NCBI GenBank assembly: GCA_013388425.1
Contig: JACADV010000069.1
Location: 1-44,332, forward strand
Reading direction: 5' to 3'
Source: Thermoanaerobaculaceae bacterium
GTDB lineage: Bacteria; Acidobacteriota; Thermoanaerobaculia; Thermoanaerobaculales; Thermoanaerobaculaceae
Length of the DNA stretch: 44,332 nucleotides
Below are positions 16,934-24,818 of this stretch, one piece after another. The notes under the pieces were generated by a model. The model had not been told where the DNA came from. It saw only the letters and a program-made list of their open reading frames with translations, and did not search any database. Position 1 is the stretch's first letter. The number at the start of each line of letters is the position of its first letter. The position numbers were made by a program, and so were the translations under genes.

Positions 16934-17233
16934 GTGTTCGGGTCCTTGGGGTTGCCGGAGCTGGTGCTGATCTTCGTGGTGGCGTTGCTCCTCTTTGGGC
17001 CACGCAAGCTGCCGGAGATCGGTCGCTCCGTGGGCAAGGCGCTGGGCGAATTCCGGCGAGCCTCCAACGACCTGCGCCGCACCGTGGAGGAGGAGATCGC
17101 GGTGGAGGACCTGCGCCACGCCGACGCGGCGGTCAGGCAGGCCGCGACAGCGGAGGAACTGCCAGCCGATGCGACAGCGCAACTGCCAGCCCAAACGCCC
17201 CACGCCACCCCGCCGGAGGGGGAGCGCCCCTAG
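16934..17233 (+). CDS. tatA: Twin-arginine translocase subunit TatA
   Basis: A 99-residue TatA/B-type protein that forms the pore of the twin-arginine export system for folded proteins. It has a short N-terminal membrane helix (LPELVLIFVVALLLF), the hallmark FGPRKLPEIG hinge, an amphipathic helix (residues about 25-45) and a charged, alanine- and proline-rich tail. GTG 16934 follows GGAGGGAGGG and gives a normal TatA N-terminus. It lies 3 nt before tatC; no separate tatB is seen, so a single TatA/B-type protein may serve both roles or the other subunit is elsewhere. Confidence 0.93.
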   Translation: MFGSLGLPELVLIFVVALLLFGPRKLPEIGRSVGKALGEFRRASNDLRRTVEEEIAVEDLRHADAAVRQAATAEELPADATAQLPAQTPHATPPEGERP

Positions 17234-17236
17234 CCC

Positions 17237-18001
17237 ATGGTGGCCGCCTCGCCGCAAAACCTTCGCGAGCCGAGCGAGGAACTCCCGAAGATGACGTTGC
17301 TCGAACACCTGGACGAGCTGCGGCGGCGCCTCGCCGTGTCGCTGGCTGCCGTGCTGGTGGCCTTCCTGGTCTGCTGGTACTTTGCGCCTCGCATCTTCGC
17401 CTGGTTGTCGGTGCCGCTGGTGCAGTTCCTCCCCCCCGGGGAGCGGCTCGCCTTCACCGGTCTCATCGACCCCTTCATGCTGTACGTGAAGGTAGCCCTC
17501 CTGGCGGGTGTGTTCGTGGCCTCTCCGGTGGTGCTCTACCAGGTGTGGCTGTTCGTTTCCCCCGGGTTGTACCGGCGGGAGCGGCGAGTGGTGGGCCCCT
17601 TCGTCCTGGTGACCACGCTCTTCTTCTTGGCCGGCGGCTACTTTGGCTGGGCGGTGGCGTTCCCCGCCGTGTGCCGGTTCCTGCTCAGTGTGGGCCAGGA
17701 TTTCCGGCAGGTGATCACGGTGAACGAGTACTTCTCCATGGCCAGCAAGGTGATCCTCGGGCTAGGCCTGGTCTTCGAGCTGCCAGTGCTGATCCTCTTT
17801 TTGGCGCGCCTTGGCATCGTGGATCACCGCTTCCTGTTGCGCCACTTCCGCTACGCGGTGCTGGCCATCTTCGTGGTGGCGGCAGTGATCACGCCCACCC
17901 CCGATGTGGCCACCCAGAGCGTGTTTGCGGCCCCCATGATCCTGCTCTACCTGTTGGGCATCGCGGTGGCGTGGGCGTTCGGCAAGCGGCCGCCAGCGTA
18001 A
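17237..18001 (+). CDS. tatC: Twin-arginine translocase subunit TatC
   Basis: A 254-residue TatC, the receptor for twin-arginine signal peptides. It begins with the conserved cytoplasmic MTLLEHLDELRRRL (about residues 19-32), has six predicted membrane helices, the SPGLYRRER loop after the second helix and TPTPDVATQ before the last one, all typical. ATG 17237 follows tatA by 3 nt with GGAGGGGGAG about 10 nt upstream within tatA, so the pair is co-translated. Confidence 0.96.
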   Translation: MVAASPQNLREPSEELPKMTLLEHLDELRRRLAVSLAAVLVAFLVCWYFAPRIFAWLSVPLVQFLPPGERLAFTGLIDPFMLYVKVALLAGVFVASPVVLYQVWLFVSPGLYRRERRVVGPFVLVTTLFFLAGGYFGWAVAFPAVCRFLLSVGQDFRQVITVNEYFSMASKVILGLGLVFELPVLILFLARLGIVDHRFLLRHFRYAVLAIFVVAAVITPTPDVATQSVFAAPMILLYLLGIAVAWAFGKRPPA

Positions 18002-18048
18002 GGCCCCCTGCCGCGGCGGTGGGACCGGCGCGGTGGGGGTGGGGCGGG

Positions 18049-18054
18049 TAGAAT
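18049..18054 (+). promoter_or_regulatory. -10 element of leaderless promoter (histidine kinase)
   Basis: TAGAAT, then 7 nt (GCGCGGC), then GTG at 18062. The in-frame ATG at 18053 overlaps this hexamer and is therefore unlikely to be the real start. Confidence 0.55.
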
Positions 18055-18061
18055 GCGCGGC

Positions 18062-19369
18062 GTGCGGCAGCCATCTCCTCCCCTCAAGCGGCAGTACCTC
18101 CTGGCGGTGGGGGTGTTCGCCCTGCTCCTGGTGGCCAGCTTTGCGCTCTTTGCCGATCTCCTGGTGGATCAGTTTTCCCGCTCGTACCTGGAGGACGTGC
18201 TGCTCTCCGGCCGCGCCCAGGCCGAGGAGCTGGCCCGGCAACTTGGCGGCAACGCGCCGCTGTACCGGGTGGTGGAAACGCGCAAGGAGGCGCTGTCGCG
18301 AATTTCCGCCACCCTCGCGCGCCAGGACGTGATCCAGACCGCCCAGGTTTTCGACGAGCGGGGGCGCCTGGTGTGGTCCACCACCACCCGCACCGAGGGA
18401 CTGGTGGGCGGTTTTCCCGATGCCAACGCGGAGCTCGTGGTGGGCGCTCCGGAAGGGGTGGTGGAGACGGGGACCACCTACGAGATCCGCGTTCCCTTGC
18501 AGGATGTGGGCACGGTGGTGGTGGCGGTTTCCAAGGCCGCACTGGCCCCGCGCATCGCGCTGTTGCGACGTCGGCTGCTCCTTCACACAGCCGTGGCGGG
18601 TGGGCTGGCCCTGGCCGTGCTGGCCGCCGCCGTGGCCTTCATCTGGCACCTGGTGCAGCGCAACGCCGCCCTGGAGGCGCGCAAGCGCATGGACGAGGAG
18701 CTGGCAGCGCTGGGCAGCCTTGCGGCCAACCTGGCCCACGAGATCCGCAACCCCCTCAACGCGCTTTCCCTCAACCTGGAACTTCTGGAGGAGGAGCTGC
18801 ACGAGCACCGCGCGGAGGGGGGCACGGTGGGGCTGGCCCGTCGCGAGGTGGGGCGGCTGTCGCGCCTGGTGAACGACTTCCTGGTCTACGCTCGGCCCTC
18901 GCCGGTGCACCGGGAGCGGTGCGAGGCTTTTGAGGTGCTGCGCGAGGTGGCTGCGCTGTTGGGACCGAGCTGTGAAAAGGCCGACGTGGCGCTCACCATT
19001 GATGCGCAGCCGGTGGTCCTGGAGGCGGATCGCGGCCAGATCGCCCAGGTGCTGGTGAACCTGGCCCTCAACGCGCTGCAGGCCATGGAGCAAAGTCAGG
19101 CGCGCCGGCTGGAGCTGCGGGCGTACGCCAGGGGCCAGCGGGCCGTTCTGGAGGTGGTGGATTCAGGTCCTGGTATCCCCAGCGAGCAGCTCGGGCGGGT
19201 GCGGGAGGCGTTTTTCTCCTTGCGCAAGGGCGGCACCGGCCTGGGCCTTGCCATTGCCGACCGCATCGCCCAGGCGCACGGCGGCTCCCTGGAGTTGGAG
19301 AACCGGCCCGAGGGGGGCCTTGTGGCCCGCCTGGTGTTGCCGGTGGCGACGCGCAGCGAGGCGGCCTAG
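18062..19369 (+). CDS. Sensor histidine kinase
   Basis: A 435-residue membrane histidine kinase. Two membrane helices (about residues 13-35 and 173-198) bracket a periplasmic sensor domain of about 140 residues. The H-box LAHEIRNPL carries the phospho-accepting His226, followed by the N-box LVNLALNALQAM (Asn337), G1 box DSGPGIP and G2 box GGTGLGLAI. This is the NtrB/ZraS-like type that usually pairs with a sigma54 response regulator, but no regulator gene is adjacent, so it is an orphan here. GTG 18062 is chosen because a TAGAAT promoter overlaps the earlier ATG 18053. It lies 60 nt after tatC and the next gene starts 49 nt downstream under its own promoter. Confidence 0.92.
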   Translation: MRQPSPPLKRQYLLAVGVFALLLVASFALFADLLVDQFSRSYLEDVLLSGRAQAEELARQLGGNAPLYRVVETRKEALSRISATLARQDVIQTAQVFDERGRLVWSTTTRTEGLVGGFPDANAELVVGAPEGVVETGTTYEIRVPLQDVGTVVVAVSKAALAPRIALLRRRLLLHTAVAGGLALAVLAAAVAFIWHLVQRNAALEARKRMDEELAALGSLAANLAHEIRNPLNALSLNLELLEEELHEHRAEGGTVGLARREVGRLSRLVNDFLVYARPSPVHRERCEAFEVLREVAALLGPSCEKADVALTIDAQPVVLEADRGQIAQVLVNLALNALQAMEQSQARRLELRAYARGQRAVLEVVDSGPGIPSEQLGRVREAFFSLRKGGTGLGLAIADRIAQAHGGSLELENRPEGGLVARLVLPVATRSEAA

Positions 19370-19396
19370 GTAGGGGCGGCCGCCAGGGGCGTGCGC

Positions 19397-19402
19397 TACA
19401 CT
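19397..19402 (+). promoter_or_regulatory. -10 element for secreted-protein gene
   Basis: TACACT, same hexamer as at 9291. Transcription would start at about 19409, at the edge of the GGAGGTAGG ribosome-binding site, giving a very short leader of about 10 nt. Confidence 0.45.
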
Positions 19403-19418
19403 CTCGGCGGAGGTAGGA

Positions 19419-20471
19419 ATGCGGGGAGCGAGTGGTGTTGGCATCGTGATGCTGCTGAGCTGCAGCGTGGCCACGGCCATGTTCCGGGCTGCCGATCTGG
19501 TGATCGTGCCCGTGGTAGCGGCCACGCCGGGGTTGGAGAACTCCAACTGGCGCAGCGATGTGGAGATTCTCAACGTGGACACGGTGGCCATCGACGTGGC
19601 CATGGTGCTCCTGCCCTCCTACTCCTCCAGCAATGCATACTGGTACCTGGACATGCAGAACCACCTGGGTGGTCGCCAGGAGGACGGGTTCGGTCACGTG
19701 GACGCGCGGCTCAAGGACATCCCCCCGGGGCGGGCCGTGATCCTGGAGGATATCGTCAAGACGGTGTGGGGCGAGGGGAGGAAGGGGGCGCTCCTCGTGT
19801 ACGCCTTCGAGGCCGGATCCTTTTCCGCCACCACCCCGCCCGGGGGCCGGCCGCGCCGGATTATCGTCACCTCCCGCACCTACACCCAGTCCACCAGCGG
19901 CCAGGGCAGCGAGGCGCGCACCCTCACCTACGGGCAGCAGATCCCCGGCATCCCCTGGTACGACTACATCGACCCCAATCTCAAGGAGGAAGGGTTTTCC
20001 AGCGTCACCTTCACCGGTGTCCGGGAGGACGCGCGCTTCCGCACTGCCCTGGGCCTCGTGAACATCTCCGACCTGCTCACCAGCATCCAGGTCAAGATCA
20101 CTTTGAAGGCGGCGGACGGCACGGTGCTGAAGGAGCACCCCGTGGTCCTCGGGCCGCTGGTGCAGGTCCAGTACGATCAGTTCGTCACGGGTGTACTCGG
20201 GCTCGATGCGCAGCAGCAGTACACCAACCTCACGGTGACGGTGGAGGCCACGGGGTGGCAGGGGACGGCCGCCGAACCCACACCGGCGCTCATTGCCTAC
20301 GTTTCCCGGGTGGACAACGCCACCAACGACCCCGTCTACCTGGAGCAGGCCTTCGGGGTGGAGCTGCCCTGGGACTGCGTCTTCAACGGCAACTGTTCGC
20401 CCAGCACGGCGCGGGCTCTGGCGCTGCGCAGCCAGCGTCGGCCCCTGCCGCTGGCGCTGGCGCTGCACTGA
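19419..20471 (+). CDS. Secreted protein of unknown function
   Basis: A 350-residue exported protein with a signal peptide ending near residue 24 (MLLSCSVATA...). The mature part starts LVIVPVVAATPG..NSNWRSDVEILN and is rich in beta-strand-type sequence, with a repeat-like second half containing FRTALGLVNIS and LTVTVEATGW. The opening resembles exported proteins common in acidobacterial genomes that carry a W-R-(T/S)-D-V motif, but I know of no assigned function. Four cysteines are few enough for one or two disulfides, two of them in the C-terminal CVFNGNC. ATG 19419 has GGAGGTAGG just before it. No anchor or sorting signal is evident. Confidence 0.7.
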   Translation: MRGASGVGIVMLLSCSVATAMFRAADLVIVPVVAATPGLENSNWRSDVEILNVDTVAIDVAMVLLPSYSSSNAYWYLDMQNHLGGRQEDGFGHVDARLKDIPPGRAVILEDIVKTVWGEGRKGALLVYAFEAGSFSATTPPGGRPRRIIVTSRTYTQSTSGQGSEARTLTYGQQIPGIPWYDYIDPNLKEEGFSSVTFTGVREDARFRTALGLVNISDLLTSIQVKITLKAADGTVLKEHPVVLGPLVQVQYDQFVTGVLGLDAQQQYTNLTVTVEATGWQGTAAEPTPALIAYVSRVDNATNDPVYLEQAFGVELPWDCVFNGNCSPSTARALALRSQRRPLPLALALH

Positions 20472-20479
20472 CGGTGTGC

Positions 20480-20485
20480 TAGTAT
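20480..20485 (+). promoter_or_regulatory. -10 element for ferredoxin gene
   Basis: TAGTAT with a predicted start near 20492. This gives a leader of about 38 nt holding the AAGGGAG site that points to ATG 20530. Confidence 0.4.
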
Positions 20486-20529
20486 TCCCCCCCGATGCGC
20501 CCCGCCGCGGGCGCCGAAGGGAGATGGGT

Positions 20530-20763
20530 ATGGCCAACGTGGACGATCGTCTTCCGGACAACGTTCCGGGACCGTGGTACGTGGACTCCAACTGCATCGA
20601 CTGCGACGTGTGCCGCACCACTGCGCCCAACAACTTCAAGGCCAACGAGGACGAGGGGTACTCCTACGTGGCCAAGCAGCCGGAGAACGCCGAGGAGGAG
20701 GCCCAGATGGAAGAGGCCAAGGCCTCCTGCCCCGTGGAAGCCATCGGCAACGACGGCGCGTAA
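20530..20763 (+). CDS. Single-cluster ferredoxin
   Basis: A 77-residue, very acidic electron carrier. Cys22, Cys25 and Cys28 (CIDCDVC) plus Cys67 (CPVEAI) give the C-x2-C-x2-C...C-P pattern of one [4Fe-4S] cluster; there is no second set. The N-terminal DNVPGPWYVDSNCIDC and the APNNF after the cluster match a ferredoxin type seen in several soil and thermal phyla. ATG 20530 is favoured by AAGGGAG at 20517-20523 with 6-nt spacing; ATG 20524 is too close to that site. It is monocistronic between two unrelated genes and followed by a strong hairpin. Its redox partner cannot be told from context. Confidence 0.88.
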   Translation: MANVDDRLPDNVPGPWYVDSNCIDCDVCRTTAPNNFKANEDEGYSYVAKQPENAEEEAQMEEAKASCPVEAIGNDGA

Positions 20764-20787
20764 GGTTCCACTGCCGCTGCTGTGGCG

Positions 20788-20810
20788 GGGGCCGGCCTTG
20801 GGCCGGCCCC
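20788..20810 (+). terminator. Strong GC hairpin after the ferredoxin gene
   Basis: GGGGCCGGCC (20788-20797) pairs perfectly with GGCCGGCCCC (20801-20810) over a TTG loop, 25 nt after the ferredoxin stop. No T-run follows, so termination is inferred from position and stability only. Confidence 0.5.
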
Positions 20811-21027
20811 TGCTGCAGGTGTTGTCCCTGCTGCCCGGGAGCTGGTGCGTGGCAAGGCGTGGCGAAAGTCGGGAGGCGCGGATGAAGGTGGCAGCTGCCA
20901 CGCATTGGGCAACGAGCCGGCCTGCGAGTGTGGGCTCCCACCGGGGCGCCCTGGCCTGGCCCGCGGCGGCAAAGTGCTGGGCTGCTCCCACCTGCTCCCC
21001 CAACGGCCCTTCAGCCGGCGGTCAACG

Positions 21028-22872
21028 ATGACAGTCCTGTGTCAGTGGTGCGGGGCAGTGAACCCCGCCGACCGCGAGTGGTGCGTGAGGTGCCACTCGC
21101 GCCTGCTTGTGCTTTCAGGCAGCGTGGAGGAGAGCGAGCGACCCGAGGGCGAAGGGGTGGGGGAGCGGGAGGGGCTGGAACTCGACGAACACCTGCTGGA
21201 GCGAATCTCCGGCGTGGAGGAGACGGCCAAGCGCCTGGAGGGCGCGGTGCGCACGCTGGAGGAGCGGGTGGTGGAGTTGGAACGCAGCCTGGCCCTGCTG
21301 GACGCGGGTCTGCAGGCCCTCGTCAACCTCCTCGATCGGCACAAGCTGGTCCGCGAGGCGGAGGTGGTGGCCGCCTGGGAACACGCGGCCAGCTCGGAAA
21401 TGGCCCGGGAGGAGTTGGCCGAGCGACTGCGGGGACGCCGCCAGATGATCGTGGCCCGCGCTCGCGCGGCGGACCGGCACGCGGCAGAAATCTGCAGCCG
21501 CGCGTTGCAGTCCGCAGAACTCTCCCTGCTGGCTGGCCAACCGGTGCGAGCTGCGGAGACGCTGGCGCGAGCCCTGCGGCGGATCCCGCCCAACCCCGAG
21601 CTGGCCGAGCTGCTGGGGGAGCTGGCCTTCGAACGGGAGGACGCAGCCGCGGCGGAGGGGTTCTTCCGGCTGGCGATCCAGTGGAACCCGGAGGACCTGG
21701 AGGCCCGCGTTTTCCTCGGCACCATCCTGGCCGACGTGGGCCGCGACGCGGAAGCCCGGGCGGAGTTGGAGAGGGCTGCGGCCCAGGCCCCCGACGCGTT
21801 CCTGCCGCACTTCTCGCTGGGTGCCCTGCACGCGGCGGCGGGACGGCGGCAGCTGGCGGTGCGGCACCTGCGCCGGGCCATCGCCTGCGAGGAAGTGCCG
21901 CACGCCTACTTCCTCCTCGGCCTCGTGGAGCTGGAGGGCGGCCGCCCCGGGGCGGCTGCTGCAGCGCTGGAACGGGCGGTGGCCCTGGACGGCGAGTTCG
22001 AGGACGCCATCTACTACCTGGGCCTGGCCTATCTGGACCGGGGGTGGGAACGGCGGGCGCGGGAGTGCTTCGAACGGGTGCTGCGGCTGGACCCCCAGCG
22101 CCTGCAGTACCAGGAGGCGGTGTGGCTCTTGGAGGCAAAGGCCAACGGTACCCCGCCACCGGTGGAGGTGGCGACGCTGCTGGCCGACGCCCCCCGCCTC
22201 TCGGAGCGGGGCGGCGTGGCGCGCTTGCTCAAGGAGGTGGAGGGGGCAGCGAGCAGCTCGGACCATCCCAGCGTGCTGGCCTCCTTGGCGCTCCTGTCCG
22301 CGGCAGCAGGCCGGTTCCGCCAGGGGCTGGCAGCGGTGCATCGGCTCTTCCGGCTGCACCCGGAGGGCGCGCACCGCCTGGCGGCCTGGACCGCGTTGCT
22401 GGAGCTGCTGCGCGGTGCCCACCGCTTTGCGGCAGTGCGGTACTGGGCGGGGCGGCTCCTCGCCGATGCGCAGGGCGGTATCGAGACGGGCATTGCAGCC
22501 TACGAGCTGGCCCTGGCGGAGCTGGAGGGCGGGGGCGAGCTGGAGCGCGCCCAAGAGCTGGCTCACCGTGCTCTCGAATCCATGCCCAGCGAGCTGCGCC
22601 AGTACCCCTTGGCGGCTCTGGGGCGGATCCATCTGGCGTGCGGCGAGTACGCCCTTGCGGTAGAGTACCTGGAGCAGGCCGCCAGCCTGTCGGCCTCGCC
22701 GGCAACCCTCACGCAGCTCGGGCTCGCCCTCCTCCAAGCCGGGGAGGGGGATCGGGCGCGGGACGTGTTGCAACGGGCGCGAACGGGTGCCGCGCGGGAC
22801 CTGAAGACGGATATCTTGACCCACCTCGTGCGCGTCGGCCGCCTGTCGGGGCGGGCGCGCAAAAGGAGTTAG
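21028..22872 (+). CDS. Zinc-ribbon TPR-repeat protein
   Basis: A 614-residue protein opening with a zinc ribbon (Cys5, Cys8, Cys19, Cys22 in CQWCG...CVRC). A charged linker and a coiled coil (about residues 58-100) follow, then many tetratricopeptide repeats from about 165 to the end, recognisable by alternating W/G-L-A-Y and A-P pattern residues such as AIYYLGLAYLDRGWERRARECFERVLRLDP. No signal peptide or membrane helix is visible. TPR arrays bind other proteins; the partner is unknown. ATG 21028 places the zinc ribbon at the N-terminus; the open frame runs further upstream but without protein-like sequence. The ribosome-binding site is poor. proS begins 1 nt after its stop, so the two are co-transcribed. 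Confidence 0.82.
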   Translation: MTVLCQWCGAVNPADREWCVRCHSRLLVLSGSVEESERPEGEGVGEREGLELDEHLLERISGVEETAKRLEGAVRTLEERVVELERSLALLDAGLQALVNLLDRHKLVREAEVVAAWEHAASSEMAREELAERLRGRRQMIVARARAADRHAAEICSRALQSAELSLLAGQPVRAAETLARALRRIPPNPELAELLGELAFEREDAAAAEGFFRLAIQWNPEDLEARVFLGTILADVGRDAEARAELERAAAQAPDAFLPHFSLGALHAAAGRRQLAVRHLRRAIACEEVPHAYFLLGLVELEGGRPGAAAAALERAVALDGEFEDAIYYLGLAYLDRGWERRARECFERVLRLDPQRLQYQEAVWLLEAKANGTPPPVEVATLLADAPRLSERGGVARLLKEVEGAASSSDHPSVLASLALLSAAAGRFRQGLAAVHRLFRLHPEGAHRLAAWTALLELLRGAHRFAAVRYWAGRLLADAQGGIETGIAAYELALAELEGGGELERAQELAHRALESMPSELRQYPLAALGRIHLACGEYALAVEYLEQAASLSASPATLTQLGLALLQAGEGDRARDVLQRARTGAARDLKTDILTHLVRVGRLSGRARKRS

Positions 22873-22873
22873 C

Positions 22874-24586
22874 ATGCGCTGGAGCCAGTACTTCCTCTAC
22901 ACCCTGCGGGACAACCCCTCGGACGCCGAGGTCGTGTCGCACCAGTTGTTGGTGCGGGCCGGGATGATCGACAAGTTGGCGGCGGGGATCTACACCTACC
23001 TGCCCCTGGGGTGGCGCTCCATTGACAAGCTGGTGCGCATCGTGCGGGACGAGATGGTGGCGGCAGGTTCGTGCGAGCTGATGATGCCGTGCGTGCAGCC
23101 GGCCGAGCTGTGGCAGGAGTCGGGCCGCTGGCAGGTGTACGGGAAGGAGCTCCTGCGGCTCAAGGACCGGCACGATCGCGAGTTCTGCTTCGGGCCGACG
23201 CACGAGGAGGTCATCACCGACACGGTGCGGCGGCGGGTGACCTCGTACCGGCAACTCCCCACCAACCTGTTCCAGATCCAGACCAAGTTCCGGGACGAGA
23301 TCCGGCCTCGCTTTGGGCTCATGCGCGGGCGCGAGTTCCTCATGAAGGATGCCTACTCGTTCCACACCACCCCCGAGAGCCTCGACGAGGCCTACCGGGC
23401 CATGGAGGCAGCGTACCGGCGCGTGTTCGACCGCTGCCGGCTGTCCTACACCGCCGTGGAAGCCGACACGGGCAATATTGGCGGCAGCGAGTCCCACGAG
23501 TTCATGGTCCTGGCGGAGACGGGCGAGGACGCGGTCGTGGCCTGTCGCTGCGGCTACGGGGCGAACCTGGAGAAGGCCACCACCGGACCGATCCCCCCGG
23601 CGCCCCCCTGGCCGGGGAAGGCGCCCGCGGCACCGGAAGCGGTCGTGACGCCGGGGACCACTTCAGTGGCAGATGTGGCCGCGCTCCTGGGTCTTGCGCC
23701 GGCCCACTTCATCAAGACCATGATCGTCGAGACGGAGAAGGAGTTCGTGGTGGCCCTGGTGCGGGGAGACGACGAACTGTCCGAGACCAAGCTCAAGAAC
23801 GTGCTCGCGGCGGTGCACCTGCAGCTCGCCTCCGCCGCCAAGATCGAGCAGCTCACCGGCGGGGCCGTGGGGTTTTCTGGCCCTGTCGGATTGTCGGGCG
23901 TGCGGGTGGTGGCGGACCCCGAGGTGATGCGCCTCTCCCTGGCGGCCACCGGCGCCAACCGGGCCGATTTCCACCTCGTTGGCGTGGTGCCGGGGCGGGA
24001 CTTCCACCCCGACGTGGTGGCCGACGTGCGGGTGGCCCGCAAGGGAGACCCCTGCCCCCGCTGCGGTGCCCCGCTGGACGTGCAGCGGGGCATCGAAGTG
24101 GGCCACATCTTCAAGCTGGGCACCAAGTACTCGGCGGCGATGGGCTGCAACTTCCTGGACGAGACCGGTCGGACGCAGCCAATGATCATGGGGTGCTACG
24201 GGCTGGGCATCGGCCGGACGCTGGCTGCAGCGGTGGAGCAGAACCACGACGAGAAGGGCATCGTCTGGCCGCGACCGCTCTCCCCCTTCGAGGTGGAGCT
24301 GATCGCCCTCAACCCCGACGTGCCGGCGGTCCGCGACACCTCCGAGCGGCGCTACGCGGCGCTGCGGCAGGCGGGGGCCGACGTGTTCTTTGACGACCGG
24401 GACGAGCGCCCGGGGGTCAAGTTCAACGACGCCGATCTGATCGGCTTCCCCCTGCGGGTGGTGGTGGGCAAGAAGGGTGTGGAGCAGGGGCAGGTGGAGC
24501 TGTCGCTGCGCTCGGACCAGGTGCGACAGACGGTGCGGATCGAGGAGGCAGTGGCTTCGGTGCAGGATCTGCTGGGGCGATGCTGA
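22874..24586 (+). CDS. proS: Prolyl-tRNA synthetase
   Basis: A 570-residue bacterial-type class II synthetase that charges tRNA-Pro. The catalytic core has FGPTHEEVITD, the motif-2 region FRDEIRPRFGLMRGREFLMKDAYSF and motif 3 with GCYGLGIGRTLAAAVEQNHDEKG. Between motifs 2 and 3 lies the INS editing domain (about residues 260-380), which hydrolyses mischarged alanyl-tRNA-Pro. Two cysteine pairs (CRCG and CPRC) flank the INS domain and may bind zinc, a variation seen in some phyla. The anticodon-binding domain is at the C-terminus. ATG 22874 follows AAAAGGAG by 6 nt. Confidence 0.97.
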   Translation: MRWSQYFLYTLRDNPSDAEVVSHQLLVRAGMIDKLAAGIYTYLPLGWRSIDKLVRIVRDEMVAAGSCELMMPCVQPAELWQESGRWQVYGKELLRLKDRHDREFCFGPTHEEVITDTVRRRVTSYRQLPTNLFQIQTKFRDEIRPRFGLMRGREFLMKDAYSFHTTPESLDEAYRAMEAAYRRVFDRCRLSYTAVEADTGNIGGSESHEFMVLAETGEDAVVACRCGYGANLEKATTGPIPPAPPWPGKAPAAPEAVVTPGTTSVADVAALLGLAPAHFIKTMIVETEKEFVVALVRGDDELSETKLKNVLAAVHLQLASAAKIEQLTGGAVGFSGPVGLSGVRVVADPEVMRLSLAATGANRADFHLVGVVPGRDFHPDVVADVRVARKGDPCPRCGAPLDVQRGIEVGHIFKLGTKYSAAMGCNFLDETGRTQPMIMGCYGLGIGRTLAAAVEQNHDEKGIVWPRPLSPFEVELIALNPDVPAVRDTSERRYAALRQAGADVFFDDRDERPGVKFNDADLIGFPLRVVVGKKGVEQGQVELSLRSDQVRQTVRIEEAVASVQDLLGRC

Positions 24587-24632
24587 TGGGCTGGCACCTG
24601 GGGGGGCGCGGTGCCGGCGAGGGCGCTGGTCT

Positions 24633-24818
24633 GTGACCTACAACTTTGACCCCGACCGGTGGTTGGCGGACCGCCTGGAGCTCCTCCAGCTGCGTCGGGC
24701 CGCGGGGGAGCTGGACGAGACGGCCTACCTGGCGGCCCGTGCCGCGTTGGAACGGCGGTACGAGGAACTCGTGGCCCGCCTGGACGGCACCTACCGGATT
24801 CCCGACGTCAGCGAGTGA
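24633..24818 (+). CDS. Small conserved-looking protein
   Basis: A 61-residue frame starting with GTG (MTYNFDPDRWLADRL...). It is highly charged and helical, with a pattern LELLQLRRAAGELDETAYLAARAALERRYEELVARLDG suggesting a two-helix hairpin or short coiled coil like the SHOCT-type oligomerisation helices. The coding character is good, and it follows proS by 46 nt in the same direction, so it is probably in that operon. There is no clear ribosome-binding site. Its last 11 bases overlap the end of the convergent cytochrome gene. Function unknown. Confidence 0.6.
   Translation: MTYNFDPDRWLADRLELLQLRRAAGELDETAYLAARAALERRYEELVARLDGTYRIPDVSE

Noticed and set aside
18053-18061. ATG 18053 as the histidine kinase start
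   Set aside because: It overlaps the TAGAAT -10 hexamer; GTG 18062 lies at the proper distance.
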